DNA from: Bacillus tuaregi
Lineage (GTDB): Bacteria; Bacillota; Bacilli; Bacillales; Cytobacillaceae
Assembly (NCBI RefSeq): GCF_900104575.1
Contig: NZ_LT629731.1
Span: 1,595,051 to 1,659,050 of the forward strand
Length of the DNA: 64,000 bases
Direction: 5' to 3'
The translations under genes were made by a program, and so were the position numbers. Positions 42,406-51,147 of the stretch are shown here, piece after piece (the stretch's first letter is position 1; each line of letters opens with the position of its first letter). Below the pieces are notes generated by a model. It was not told where the DNA came from and searched no databases. It saw only the letters and a program-made list of their open reading frames with translations.

Positions 42406-43776
42406 TTGATAAAACGAATAGGTTGGATAATTGGAACTGTCTTGGTTTTATTTTTAATGGTAACCTATGCAGGCACCGCGCAGGAAAAAGTTGAACAATC
42501 GCCTGATGTTTCGACAGAAAAATGGGAAGCTATAGCGAATTTTCCAGATTTCCAGCGTAAAATAACGACTAGAAAAACCAGTACATACGAATATGAGATT
42601 AGTACAATATTAACAAAAAGTGAGCAGGTTAATCAGAATCTGCAAAGGTGGATTGAGAAGGAAACCGAGAATTTTCTCGCTTTAGTTGAGGGAGCTAAGC
42701 AAAATCCACATGAACAACAGCCTGCTCAATTACTAATTACAGCTGAAATTGAAACTGTAACAGATGAAATACATAGTCTTACCTTTTCAGTCAGTAACAA
42801 GGAAATACAGGGTCGGGATGTCTTTAAAATATTTAATCTAGACCTTAATAATCATAAGATATTAGCCTTAAAAGACATTTTAGAGTTGAATGAGAGCAAT
42901 ATAGAGGGCTTTAGTTCAATTTTCAATGAACATTCCGTCAATGATCATGAAAGCAGACTAAGTGAATGGCTGGAAAGTTCAATAAAGAACCCTGACCAAT
43001 TAAATTGGAAAATTAACCAAAACGTCCTTACATTATTTTTAGACGATCAGGATGGTCAAAATCATTTGGAAATCCCTTTAGAAAAACTGACTGAGTATTT
43101 TACTGATTACACGAAAGACCTACAACAGCTTATTCCGCCAGAATCAACTGTCAGAAACCTTGACCCAGCAGAAAAGTACATTGCGCTCACCTTTGATGAT
43201 GGACCAAGTCCTCAAGTGACACCGCGGATTCTTGAAACATTAAAGCAGCACGGGGCAAAGGCCACCTTTTTCATGCTTGGTAGCCGGGTTCAATATTATC
43301 CAGAGCTTGCTAAGCAAGTAGCAGCAGAAGGACATGAAATTGGGAACCATACAGGGAGCCATCCAAACCTATCGAAGCTAAATGAAGAACAAATTAAGCA
43401 AGAAATAGTCGGAGCCAGCCAAATAATCGAAGAGGTTATCGGACTTTCTCCTGCCTATTTTCGTCCTCCATATGGAGTATACAATCCGATCGTCGAAAAA
43501 GTAGCTTTCGAGCATAACTCCCCGATAGTCTTATGGTCCGTGGATTCACTTGATTGGAAAAATCGAAATCCAGAGGGGGTTAACCAATTGGTGAAGGATA
43601 CTATTTCTCCTGGTTCGATTGTCCTTTTGCATGATATTCATTCATCCACAGCAGACGCTTTACCACTTTTAATGACCGAACTCAAAAAGGAAGGCTACCA
43701 ATTTGTCACTGTTACAGAATTGCTTTCGTTACAGGAAATCAATGGCAACGGTCCATATTATGGAGTTGCCTATTAA
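42406..43776 (+). CDS. Polysaccharide deacetylase family protein (PdaA/PgdA-type)
   Basis: 456 residues from TTG 42406, with AAAGGA about 11 bases upstream. A signal/anchor (IKRIGWIIGTVLVLFLMVTYAGTA) is followed by a DUF4163/DUF3298-like region (about 35-240) and a C-terminal NodB domain: LTFDDGPSPQVTP (catalytic Asp), HEIGNHTGSHPNLSKL (zinc His), YFRPPYGVYNP, and VLLHDIHSSTADALPLL. It removes acetyl groups from peptidoglycan or a wall polysaccharide, giving lysozyme resistance or wall maturation. Architecture resembles pneumococcal PgdA-like enzymes. Single gene. Confidence 0.85.
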   Translation: MIKRIGWIIGTVLVLFLMVTYAGTAQEKVEQSPDVSTEKWEAIANFPDFQRKITTRKTSTYEYEISTILTKSEQVNQNLQRWIEKETENFLALVEGAKQNPHEQQPAQLLITAEIETVTDEIHSLTFSVSNKEIQGRDVFKIFNLDLNNHKILALKDILELNESNIEGFSSIFNEHSVNDHESRLSEWLESSIKNPDQLNWKINQNVLTLFLDDQDGQNHLEIPLEKLTEYFTDYTKDLQQLIPPESTVRNLDPAEKYIALTFDDGPSPQVTPRILETLKQHGAKATFFMLGSRVQYYPELAKQVAAEGHEIGNHTGSHPNLSKLNEEQIKQEIVGASQIIEEVIGLSPAYFRPPYGVYNPIVEKVAFEHNSPIVLWSVDSLDWKNRNPEGVNQLVKDTISPGSIVLLHDIHSSTADALPLLMTELKKEGYQFVTVTELLSLQEINGNGPYYGVAY

Positions 43777-43819
43777 CCACAGGGCAGGGGAGGGATAACC
43801 TTGTCCTTTTTTGTGTGGA

Positions 43820-43863
43820 AAGCTAAGAGAGAAGTAAGATAACCTTGCTTCTCTCTTAGCTTT
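43820..43863. terminator. Bidirectional terminator overlapping the ohrR stop
   Basis: AAAGCTAAGAGAGAAG/CTTCTCTCTTAGCTTT perfect stem between convergent genes. Confidence 0.9.
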
Positions 43864-44296
43864 CTTTGCGCGTTCTTAATTTTTTCTGAAGCTGTTTTAA
43901 TTGCTGCATAAGCTGTTCATATTCTTGGAGATCAATATGACAGGACAGAATGATATTTTTCACCTTTTGCGTTATTTTCTGCTGTTCTTGTACGGCTTTC
44001 AGTTGTAAATATAGATGCACTTTTCTCTCATCCGTTTTGGAGCGTTCTTTTCTAAGCCAGCCATTATCGGCCATCCGATTAATCATAGGAGTTAACGTAC
44101 CGGTCCCAAGGTTCAATTTTTCCCCTAGTTCTTTTAACGTAACGCCGTCCTTTTCCCATAATGCCAAGAGAACAAGGTATTGAGGATAAGTCAGACCGAA
44201 TGGCTGTAAAATGCTTGTATACAGTTTATTAAACTCACTAGAGGTTTCGTATACCGCAAAACAAAGCTGGTTTTCTAATGTTAAAAAATGTTCCAC
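43856..44296 (-). CDS. ohrR: MarR family peroxide regulator OhrR-type
   Basis: 146 residues from GTG 44296, eight bases after AAGG. FLTLENQLCFAVYETSSEFNKLY carries the single redox Cys of OhrR near residue 12-15. The winged helix is LTYPQYLVLLALWEKDGVTLKELGEKLNLGTGTLTPMINRMADNGWLRKERSKTDERKVHLYL. Oxidation of that Cys by organic peroxides should release DNA. It is the second gene of an operon with gpx, 20 bases downstream of it. The palindrome at 44831-44852 is the probable target. Confidence 0.88.
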   Translation of the reverse strand: MEHFLTLENQLCFAVYETSSEFNKLYTSILQPFGLTYPQYLVLLALWEKDGVTLKELGEKLNLGTGTLTPMINRMADNGWLRKERSKTDERKVHLYLQLKAVQEQQKITQKVKNIILSCHIDLQEYEQLMQQLKQLQKKLRTRKES

Positions 44297-44316
44297 AGCT
44301 ATCACCTTATTTGCTA

Positions 44317-44793
44317 TTAGAGTATTTTGGTTAAATCCTCTTCAATTTTATTCGGTTCTGTTGTTGGTGCATAGCGTTCCACTACTTGTCCATTAGAATC
44401 AATAAGAAATTTGGTGAAATTCCATTTAATCTTCTTTGAAAGTAACCCTTTTTTCTGTTCCTTTAAAAAGGTAAATAGGAGATCCTCATTTTGACCGTTT
44501 ACATCAATTTTCGCGAACATCGGGAAGGTTACGCCATAATTCAATTGGCAAAATTGAGTGGTTTCTTCAATATTATCGAATTCCTGGTTATTAAATTGGT
44601 CACAAGGAAAACCTAATATCTCTAATCCCTGTTCTTGATATTTATCATACATCTCTTGAAGCCCTTCAAATTGCGGGGTTAATCCACATTTGCTAGCTGT
44701 GTTTACAATAATAAGTGGTTTTCCTTCAAAGTCCTTTAATGATTTTTCCTTACCATTAGGCATTTTGACTGTGAAATCGTAGACTGAGTTCAT
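44317..44793 (-). CDS. gpx: Glutathione peroxidase family thiol peroxidase
   Basis: 158 residues from ATG 44793, eight bases after [21 protein letters not shown] contains the peroxidatic Cys (not selenocysteine), [12 protein letters not shown] the resolving Cys, and [11 protein letters not shown] the WNF(T)K motif completing the catalytic tetrad. B. subtilis BsaA is the close relative. It likely reduces organic hydroperoxides using thioredoxin or bacillithiol. It heads the gpx-ohrR operon, so its expression should follow peroxide sensing. Confidence 0.92.
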   Translation of the reverse strand: MNSVYDFTVKMPNGKEKSLKDFEGKPLIIVNTASKCGLTPQFEGLQEMYDKYQEQGLEILGFPCDQFNNQEFDNIEETTQFCQLNYGVTFPMFAKIDVNGQNEDLLFTFLKEQKKGLLSKKIKWNFTKFLIDSNGQVVERYAPTTEPNKIEEDLTKIL

Positions 44794-44830
44794 AATAATC
44801 ACTCCTGGGAAAAATTCTAATACTTGAGAT

Positions 44831-44852
44831 TTTAAATCGTTTACGATTAAAT
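44831..44852 (-). promoter_or_regulatory. Probable OhrR operator upstream of gpx
   Basis: AATCGT-TT-ACGATT within TTTAAATCGTTTACGATTAA, an A+T-rich inverted repeat immediately upstream of gpx-ohrR. OhrR sites are palindromes of this type, but the sequence is not the B. subtilis consensus. Confidence 0.5.
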
Positions 44853-44887
44853 CTTACACGATATAAAATGGTTTAGCAAGTTAAATA

Positions 44888-44922
44888 GGAAAAGCGAACA
44901 GTCAGATTGAACTGTTCGCTTT
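44888..44922 (-). terminator. Terminator of the second PadR/HAAS operon
   Basis: On the minus strand AAGCGAACAGT/ACTGTTCGCTT is followed by TTCC. Confidence 0.75.
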
Positions 44923-44946
44923 CATTCAAAAGATACTTGTTAAACT

Positions 44947-45945
44947 TTATCGGATGCGAGCCTTACGAAACCCGTCATATATCGTAATAATAGAAAAGAC
45001 TATAAACATTAGGATGCTACCGCCAACTAGCCATGCTGAGAATTGCTCTGGTACGATTGAAAACAGATTGGCGCAATAGGAAACAAAATCCTTTTCTAAT
45101 AGGTCCGAATTACTGAGAATAAATATGAATAAGCCAGTCGCAATCACCTCGTGGATTGTGTTTAATACGGCCATTTTTTGTATCCACTGACCCTTTATAT
45201 ATTTGTAGAGGTATAGAGCAATCTCAATCACAATCACAACTAAAACAGCTGGCCAGTATGAGAGCAGTACCTCTTGGTTTAAAGCGGGCATGATAAAATC
45301 TAGCCTTCCTCCACCGCCTTCATAAACTCCCACTAAATGGTCAGCATAGAAATAAATACTTGCCCATATTGCTGTCCAGAAAAAACCACCAAATACTTCA
45401 AACTTTGTAATCTCTCTTTTCTTTGGAATATAAGGGATGTCTTTCAAATCGTCAGGTGTCCACGGTTTATAATTTTTGGTCAACGGAAGATGATCATTGC
45501 TTTTATCAGCTCGTTCTATGATGGCAAAGGTTAAGGTTAACCAGAAAAAGACTTGCATACCGACCTCAATTAGTGTCCAAATACCTTTAGAAAAAATCGT
45601 GATAATCACGTTCATAACGGCTTCCTCGCCATTATAACCGACAAAATAAGCAGCAATCATGGAAATCAAGGCAACAGTCCCGGCAATTGGTAAAATCATT
45701 TTCAATAACGATACATATAAATCAAAATATCGCGGTCCTATCAGATGCATAGGACGATCCCGATAGCGGCTGGCTAACAAAACAGGACTTCCTAATTTTT
45801 CAAGTACAGCTCTGACATCTTGTTCTGAGTATTCATCTGGTAGCATATCCTCAATCGTTGACTTTAGCTCAAGTCCGATATCCTCACGATTTTTTTCCGG
45901 CAGTCTTCGAGTGACCTCTTGAATATAAATCTCAATTAGATTCAT
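44947..45945 (-). CDS. HAAS-domain membrane protein, second module
   Basis: 332 residues from ATG 45945, six bases after GGGGAGG. The N-terminal HAAS-like helical domain is MNLIEIYIQEVTRRLPEKNREDIGLELKSTIEDMLPDEYSEQDVRAVLEKLGSPVLLASRYRD. Six or so membrane helices follow, broken by a cytoplasmic loop (ERADKSNDHLPLTKNYKPWTP). It overlaps the padR gene by 14 bases. The layout mirrors 21622-22588 but the membrane part is longer. Likely an envelope or membrane sensor partner of its PadR. Confidence 0.75.
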   Translation of the reverse strand: MNLIEIYIQEVTRRLPEKNREDIGLELKSTIEDMLPDEYSEQDVRAVLEKLGSPVLLASRYRDRPMHLIGPRYFDLYVSLLKMILPIAGTVALISMIAAYFVGYNGEEAVMNVIITIFSKGIWTLIEVGMQVFFWLTLTFAIIERADKSNDHLPLTKNYKPWTPDDLKDIPYIPKKREITKFEVFGGFFWTAIWASIYFYADHLVGVYEGGGGRLDFIMPALNQEVLLSYWPAVLVVIVIEIALYLYKYIKGQWIQKMAVLNTIHEVIATGLFIFILSNSDLLEKDFVSYCANLFSIVPEQFSAWLVGGSILMFIVFSIITIYDGFRKARIR

Positions 45946-46279
45946 CGTCATCCTCCCCTTGTAATAATCCATACAGCTCCTTAGAACTCTTAATCCATTC
46001 CTTTTTTAGCTGTAAAAAAATCTCTCTCCCAAAATCACTTAAGACATAATACTTTCGCGGTCTGCTTTCGGACGTATCCCAGCTGCTTGTTACGAGCTCT
46101 TGCTTTTCTAATCTGCGCAAGAGGGGATATAGGGTGCTTTGGTCAATGGCAATTCCAGATTGCTCTAATAGCTGAACAAGGGAATAGCCATACTGTGGTG
46201 TACGTAATTGACTGAGAACCGCTAATGTCAACGTTCCTCTCCGAAGCTCCGTTAATAATGAATTAAGTAAAGTACTCAT
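45932..46279 (-). CDS. PadR family transcriptional regulator, second module
   Basis: 115 residues. LTELRRGTLTLAVLSQLRTPQYGYSLVQLLEQSGIAIDQSTLYPLLRRLEKQELVTSSW ... RKYYVLSDFGREIFLQL is a standard short PadR. Its last codons overlap the HAAS gene. GGTGGGTGAATG provides the start at 46279. Two 18-bp direct repeats lie 22 and 50 bases upstream and are the probable operator. It shows little sequence identity to the PadR at 21622 outside the core. Confidence 0.9.
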   Translation of the reverse strand: MSTLLNSLLTELRRGTLTLAVLSQLRTPQYGYSLVQLLEQSGIAIDQSTLYPLLRRLEKQELVTSSWDTSESRPRKYYVLSDFGREIFLQLKKEWIKSSKELYGLLQGEDDDESN

Positions 46280-46300
46280 TCACCCACCTCATTTTTCATT

Positions 46301-46346
46301 ACTATGTGACATACACTATATGCTTTATACTATGTATCATACACTA
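46301..46346 (-). promoter_or_regulatory. Pair of 18-bp operator repeats ahead of the second padR
   Basis: ACTATGTGACATACACTA (46301-46318) and ACTATGTATCATACACTA (46329-46346) match at 16 of 18 positions and are 28 bp apart, on the same face of the helix within about one base. They lie in the padR promoter region. Confidence 0.65.
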
Positions 46347-46563
46347 ATATGGTTACAATAACAATTAAAATAAAATAATATCAGGAATACTTTCAATAAT
46401 ATATACAAGCTTCTAATTATAACAACGACAGCATAATATCGTATTAAATAGTTTATAAATAGAAGATGAAAAGCGGAAAATATAAACATATCTAACTATC
46501 ATTTAGATAAATCAAATGAGAATGTTATTGTGTTGTAATTTTGATATTAAGGAGGCTCCTATC

Positions 46564-48078
46564 ATGACTGAAAAGAACAATCAAAGCAAAAACGATGCGA
46601 AAGAGCAGATGAAAAAAATAACAACAGCTTTTGGTGCTCCTGTTACAAATGATGATGATATCAAAACAGCAGGTAAACGCGGCCCATTAGTCATGGAAGA
46701 TGTATGGTTTCTAGAAAAATTGGCACATTTTGATCGTGAAGTCATCCCTGAGCGCCGAATGCATGCGAAAGGCTCTGGTGCATACGGTACTTTCACTGTA
46801 ACGAATGATATTACTAGATATACAAAAGCAGCGATATTTTCAGAGGTTGGTAAGAAAACCGATATGTTTATCCGTTTCTCGACTGTAGCTGGTGAGAGAG
46901 GGGCAGCAGATGCTGAGCGTGATATTCGCGGAACAGCAATGAAGTTCTATACTGAAGAAGGAAACTGGGACCTTGTGGGGAATAACACGCCAGTCTTTTT
47001 CTTTAGAGATCCTAAGAGATTCCCAGATTTGAACCATGTGGTAAAGCGCGATCCGAGAACCAATATGCATAACCCACAGGCTAACTGGGATTTCTGGTCT
47101 TCATTACCTGAAGCACTTCATCAGGTAACCATTACGATGAGTGACCGTGGGATTCCGGCAAGCTACCGAAACATGCATATGTTTGGCAGTCATACATACA
47201 GCATGATTAATTCTGCGAATGAAAGAGTATGGGTGAAATTTCACTTCATTACTCAACAGGGAATTAAAAACTTATCCGATCAAGAAGCAGGAGAGTTAAT
47301 TGGTAAAGATCGTGAAAGCCATCAAAGAGATCTATTCGAAGCGATTGAACGTGGTGATTACCCTAAATGGAAAATGTACATCCAAGTGATGACAGAGGAA
47401 CAAGCTAGCAAGCACCCATACAATCCATTTGATTTAACAAAGGTTTGGTATAAAAAGGATTTTCCACTTATTGAAGTAGGAGAAATAGAGCTTAATCGTA
47501 ATCCGGAAAACTATTTTGCCGAGGTTGAGCAGGCAGCCTTTGCACCGACGAACCATGTACCCGGGATTGGATTTTCACCAGATCGAATGCTCCAGGGCCG
47601 TCTATTCTCCTATGGTGATGCACAGCGCTATCGTTTAGGTGTGAACCATTGGCAAATTCCTGTTAACTATCCGAAGAATGCGAAGAACTTCCATCCATAT
47701 CATCGCGATGGGGCGATGAGAATTCACAATCCATCCGAAGGAAAAGTATCCTATTCACCGAACAGCTATGGTGAATGGAAGGACTCAAAGGAGCATCAAG
47801 AACCAGCACTTGACTTGACAGGAGGTATGGATTTTTATGATTTTCGTGACGATGACGATAATTATTTTGAACAGCCTGGGAAATTATTCAATCTAATGTC
47901 AGCTGATGAAAAACAAAGATTATTCGAAAATACTGGACGAAATATGCAGGGGACAACGAAAGAGGTTCAATTACGGCATATAAATAACTGCTATAAAGCA
48001 AATCCGGAATATGGTAAAGGGGTTGCTAAGGCACTTGGTATATCGCTAGACGAGATAGAGGCAGCTAAGGAAAACTAA
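46564..48078 (+). CDS. katA: Monofunctional heme catalase
   Basis: 504 residues from ATG 46564, eight bases after AAGGAGG. Family motifs are present: [17 protein letters not shown] (with the distal His region), [43 protein letters not shown] (distal Asn), and [23 protein letters not shown] with proximal Tyr. Small-subunit clade, close to B. subtilis KatA. It destroys H2O2. No exact PerR box is visible upstream, although A+T-rich inverted fragments exist. A Mn catalase lies 9 kb away. Confidence 0.95.
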   Translation: MTEKNNQSKNDAKEQMKKITTAFGAPVTNDDDIKTAGKRGPLVMEDVWFLEKLAHFDREVIPERRMHAKGSGAYGTFTVTNDITRYTKAAIFSEVGKKTDMFIRFSTVAGERGAADAERDIRGTAMKFYTEEGNWDLVGNNTPVFFFRDPKRFPDLNHVVKRDPRTNMHNPQANWDFWSSLPEALHQVTITMSDRGIPASYRNMHMFGSHTYSMINSANERVWVKFHFITQQGIKNLSDQEAGELIGKDRESHQRDLFEAIERGDYPKWKMYIQVMTEEQASKHPYNPFDLTKVWYKKDFPLIEVGEIELNRNPENYFAEVEQAAFAPTNHVPGIGFSPDRMLQGRLFSYGDAQRYRLGVNHWQIPVNYPKNAKNFHPYHRDGAMRIHNPSEGKVSYSPNSYGEWKDSKEHQEPALDLTGGMDFYDFRDDDDNYFEQPGKLFNLMSADEKQRLFENTGRNMQGTTKEVQLRHINNCYKANPEYGKGVAKALGISLDEIEAAKEN

Positions 48079-48087
48079 TAACGAAAA

Positions 48088-48127
48088 ACAACGCTCATTC
48101 CTAATGATATAGGGTGGGCGTTGTTTT
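48088..48127. terminator. Bidirectional terminator
   Basis: AACAACGC...GCGTTGTT stem followed by TTATTTT, between katA and the convergent transporter gene. Confidence 0.8.
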
Positions 48128-48151
48128 ATTTTGTGGATATACGTATTTTGT

Positions 48152-49213
48152 CTAACGAAGCAGCTGTTTGTGACGAACCTCCAAATCATGTAGCTGATTA
48201 AGCTCTTCAGCCAAGTCATAGATGGAAATCAGTTCATAAAGAATGGCTGTTTCGGATGAGATATGGTGGTGGTTTTCAATATAGTAGTCAGCATCATGCT
48301 TTAACGCCCACTGCTCTGAAAGCCATTCAGATAGCCTAATAATGAGCTGTTCATCCTCCTCTATAAACCGATCATTCTTTTCGTTAAAGATTCGCGAGAG
48401 AGATTGGAAAACAGATTTTAACAGGTCCAATTTTTGATGGTCGATTTTGACAGGCTGAAATGGCAGCTCGATAAGATTACCTAAATGATGCTCGATTTGC
48501 TGTAGGATTTTTAATTTTTTTGTGTCATAGAGGAAATCACGGATTTCGTTTCGATTTGACCGGTGAAACTTCATTTCTGCTTTATGATATTGACAATAGC
48601 GCTTAATTTTCTCTATGTCACGATGAAGCTTTTCAAATAGCTGCTGTAGATCCTTTTCGTTTTCTGGGACTTCATAAAGCTCTGCTGCTTTTTTATCTAA
48701 TACATCTCCCGCATTTTTAAAAAGACCATGGATTCCCTCTGTAATCGATTTTGAATAATTGGGTGGAATTAAAAATACATTCACTAAAGATGAGACAATC
48801 AGCCCAGTACTGGTTGTACCTAACCTGATGAGAAAGGATGTCAAGTAATCATCGTGTACGGTTGTAATCATCGCGACACCTGTTAAGGTGGCCACTAGCA
48901 TACCATCATAAAGCCTTAATTTATGGCAGGCAATGATGGTTAATAGGGATACCAAGGTGTAGGACACCGGACTGTCACCAAATAAAAAGGTAAAAATGAC
49001 TGCAAATCCAGCCCCAATGGCAGAGGCAGGGAAACGGATAAAAGCTTTTTTGATTGAATCAGCTGCAGTCGGCTCAATAGTCACGATGGCTGTGATAACC
49101 GCAAACATAGCAGGCCAATCCAATACATGACAGATAAGTGCCGTAACCAAAACAGCTATCCCTGTTTTGGTAATTCTGCCACCTATAAATTTATAGCTTC
49201 TTGGAAGTTTCAT
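48152..49213 (-). CDS. Aromatic acid exporter family protein (YgaE-like, DUF939/FUSC type)
   Basis: 353 residues. The N-terminal half carries about six membrane helices starting KTGIAVLVTALICHVLDWPAMFAVITAIVTIEPTAADSIKKAF, the conserved family start. The C-terminal half is a soluble helical domain (about 180-353) with RDIEKIKRYCQYHKAEMKFHRSNRNEIRDFLYDTKKL. Such FUSC-like proteins are putative exporters of aromatic acids. The single gene resembles B. subtilis YgaE. Substrate not shown. Confidence 0.78.
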   Translation of the reverse strand: MKLPRSYKFIGGRITKTGIAVLVTALICHVLDWPAMFAVITAIVTIEPTAADSIKKAFIRFPASAIGAGFAVIFTFLFGDSPVSYTLVSLLTIIACHKLRLYDGMLVATLTGVAMITTVHDDYLTSFLIRLGTTSTGLIVSSLVNVFLIPPNYSKSITEGIHGLFKNAGDVLDKKAAELYEVPENEKDLQQLFEKLHRDIEKIKRYCQYHKAEMKFHRSNRNEIRDFLYDTKKLKILQQIEHHLGNLIELPFQPVKIDHQKLDLLKSVFQSLSRIFNEKNDRFIEEDEQLIIRLSEWLSEQWALKHDADYYIENHHHISSETAILYELISIYDLAEELNQLHDLEVRHKQLLR

Positions 49214-49278
49214 AGAACATTCACCTATTTTGATTAAAGAATCTTTTTTTGTAAAACGTTCTTTTCGGACTTATTTAA

Positions 49279-49524
49279 CTATAGGACTGCTTCAACTCCT
49301 AATTGTTTATAGATACGTTCGACCAATTGCTCGGAGGATTCCGCATAGATATATTCTCCGTTGACGACGGCATATAAGCTTTTCGCACATTGATGACAAT
49401 TTGTCATACAACCATATGCTGTCGTTTCGATATTAAGTTCCTTTTCAATCATTTGCCGCGCTTTCTTGGAGCCATCTTTTCTTTCTAAGTTTAGCATACA
49501 AAATTCAATTTTAGGGTTTGTCAT
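49279..49524 (-). CDS. DUF1450 protein (YuzB-like)
   Basis: 81 residues from ATG 49524, nine bases after GGAG. The fold is small thioredoxin-like/ferredoxin-like with Cys residues in FCMLNL and YGCMTNCHQCAKSLYAVVNGEYI, the YuzB pattern. It may bind an Fe-S cluster or metal. Its function is not established. It is divergent from the Fur-controlled DUF2325 gene. Confidence 0.8.
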   Translation of the reverse strand: MTNPKIEFCMLNLERKDGSKKARQMIEKELNIETTAYGCMTNCHQCAKSLYAVVNGEYIYAESSEQLVERIYKQLGVEAVL

Positions 49525-49685
49525 GTTATTACACTCCATATCTTGTAGGTTCTTTATATGATGAATTTATTAACACTTGTTTTCTAGTAATTTTAAGCTA
49601 ATTATTCATTTTACACAATATTTTTACTATAAACGACTTGTTTTGAAAGAGGAGATTATACTTATATGAAATGTTTTAGAAAATG

Positions 49686-49746
49686 TTGACAATGATAATC
49701 ATTTTCATTTAAAATAATAATCAGATAAATGATAATCATTTTCATT
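49686..49746 (+). promoter_or_regulatory. Promoter with two Fur boxes
   Basis: AATGATAATCATTTTCATT occurs twice, exactly, at 49691-49709 and 49728-49746. Both contain the GATAATCATT core of the Fur box. TTGACA (49686-49691) and TAAAAT (49710-49715) form a promoter with 18-base spacing that box 1 covers. Iron repression of the downstream gene is strongly suggested. Confidence 0.85.
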
Positions 49747-49803
49747 TAAAAAATTACAATACCATAAAATGAATAGACATTGATATAAATGGAGGAGATA
49801 GAA

Positions 49804-50085
49804 ATGAATTCCCTGCTTATTATTGGTGGAGATAGCTTAGGTGTTATCCCGGATAAATTATCATCATGTGGCTTTGATAAAATCATACATACAAACGGGA
49901 GAAAGGTGAAAATGATTGATAGAAAGATTCCTGATCATATCAACTGTATATTAGTATTAACTGACTATGTGAATCACAATCTATCATCTGTAATCAAAAG
50001 AAGAGCCAAAACTAAATCGATTCCTATATTTTATGCAAAGCGTTCATGGTCTTCCATCCACCAAGCGCTAGAAGGAGTGATTTAA
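49804..50085 (+). CDS. DUF2325 protein, iron-regulated
   Basis: 93 residues from ATG 49804, six bases after GGAGGAG. MNSLLIIGGDSLGVIPDKLSSCGFDKIIHTNGRK, then INCILVLTDYVNHNLSSVIKRRAKTKSIPIFYAKRSWSSI, is the DUF2325 pattern (Rossmann-like, small). Two Fur boxes upstream mark it as iron-repressed, so it may act in iron sparing or metal-limited growth. It is monocistronic with repeat copy 5 and a terminator downstream. Confidence 0.78.
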   Translation: MNSLLIIGGDSLGVIPDKLSSCGFDKIIHTNGRKVKMIDRKIPDHINCILVLTDYVNHNLSSVIKRRAKTKSIPIFYAKRSWSSIHQALEGVI

Positions 50086-50246
50086 GGCAAAAAATTTTCA
50101 GTTTAATCGAGAATGATTATCAGTAAAACAGAAGAGCAAAACCTATTGAATATTTGATAATCGCACCCATGACAACAACCTCAAGACTATACCCACACAA
50201 AACACTTTCAGTATACAGGCGCTGCCATTTTCAAGCATTGTAAATT

Positions 50247-50339
50247 TTAACTTCATTCAGCAAATGCTTTTTGTACCGAAAGCTTGCGACAGGTACAGAA
50301 GTCCTCCACTTCTACAAGTGGGGGATGAATGCAAATGGT
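50247..50339 (+). repeat. Dispersed structured repeat, copy 5 (5' half only)
   Basis: Starts TTAACTTCATTCAGC and includes the TGTACC...GGTACA hairpin and the CCTCCACTT-CTAC-AAGTGGGGG hairpin, but stops at GATGAATGCAAATGGT. The CTTCGATTCAG stem and the whole 3' half are missing. The bioY terminator begins 9 bases further. Confidence 0.88.
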
Positions 50340-50347
50340 TATTTTAA

Positions 50348-50388
50348 AGCAAAAGAAACCGTCCAAAAATGGATGGTTTCTTTTGCTT
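50348..50388. terminator. Terminator of bioY, also usable on the plus strand
   Basis: AGCAAAAGAAACC/GGTTTCTTTTGCT stem around GTCCAAAAATGGAT. Confidence 0.8.
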
Positions 50389-50400
50389 CAATGGGCATTT

Positions 50401-50970
50401 TTACATATTCATATTAGAATGTGTTAATAAAAGCTTAGAGGATATTAATCGTTGTCTTACAACGACGCCAATCCAAGAAGCGAGGGCAGCTTTAATAATT
50501 CCTACAATCAAAAACGGTGTAAAACCGCTGGCAAGTGCAGCTGTCCAGGATAGGTCAGCCGATATTTTCAACCATGCTGTTCCAAATGCTAGGGTAATGA
50601 CCATTCCGATTACATTGGCGATAATGGCATTTGTGAAGGTGAATCCCCATTTTTCCATATACAGGCCAATCAAGAAAGCGGCCGGGATAAAGCCGACTAA
50701 AAATCCACCGGTTGGGCCGACAAGCTTAGAGATTCCTGCGGAAAATTCAGCAAAAACAGGAACACCAGCAGAGCCGATAATCAAATATAACAATACAGCA
50801 AGTGTACCGTTCCTAGAACCAAGGATCGTTGCAGCGATTCCAATCGCTAATGTTTGTCCGGTAATTGGAACAAGTGGAAGTGGTATGGTTATTTGTGCTA
50901 GAATCCCTATAATCGCGGCAAATAACGCAATTAATATCATGGTTCTCAATTTTAATTGTTCCTTTGTCAT
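50401..50970 (-). CDS. bioY: Biotin transporter BioY
   Basis: 189 residues from ATG 50970, nine bases after AAGGAG. Six membrane helices with the BioY signatures ITIPLPLVPITGQTLAIGIAATILGSRNG and LVGPTGGFLVGFIPAAFLIGLY. It is the substrate-binding S component of biotin ECF transporters and may work alone or with the shared EcfAAT. A BirA-type operator lies upstream, matching a biotin-repressed gene. Monocistronic. Confidence 0.92.
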   Translation of the reverse strand: MTKEQLKLRTMILIALFAAIIGILAQITIPLPLVPITGQTLAIGIAATILGSRNGTLAVLLYLIIGSAGVPVFAEFSAGISKLVGPTGGFLVGFIPAAFLIGLYMEKWGFTFTNAIIANVIGMVITLAFGTAWLKISADLSWTAALASGFTPFLIVGIIKAALASWIGVVVRQRLISSKLLLTHSNMNM

Positions 50971-50987
50971 TCTGCATATCTCCTTTA

Positions 50988-51015
50988 TGTTAACCAAAAC
51001 AAAATAAAGTTTACA
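50988..51015 (-). promoter_or_regulatory. BirA (biotin repressor) operator
   Basis: TGTTAAC-N14-GTTTACA, one base off the symmetric BirA consensus, 18 bases upstream of the bioY start. Confidence 0.75.
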
Positions 51016-51147
51016 TATAAACTATAAAGTTGGCAGAAAAATTTGTCAATAGGAAATAGATTATTTTTTCTCATAGTCTTTCAAAATGGAAAGAAGGGGA
51101 GACCAGCCAATCTAACTGCCGGTCTTCTCTTACATGAAATCCCCATT

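Noticed and set aside
44317-44793. Possible selenocysteine in glutathione peroxidase
   Set aside because: The peroxidatic residue is an ordinary Cys codon (SKCGLT), so no UGA is involved.
46381-46563. PerR box before katA
   Set aside because: A+T-rich fragments such as CTAATTATAAC occur, but none matches the palindromic TTATAAT-N-ATTATAA well enough.
50369-51007. 212-residue plus-strand frame opposite bioY
   Set aside because: Shadow of the strongly supported BioY gene; no ribosome binding site and unnatural composition.
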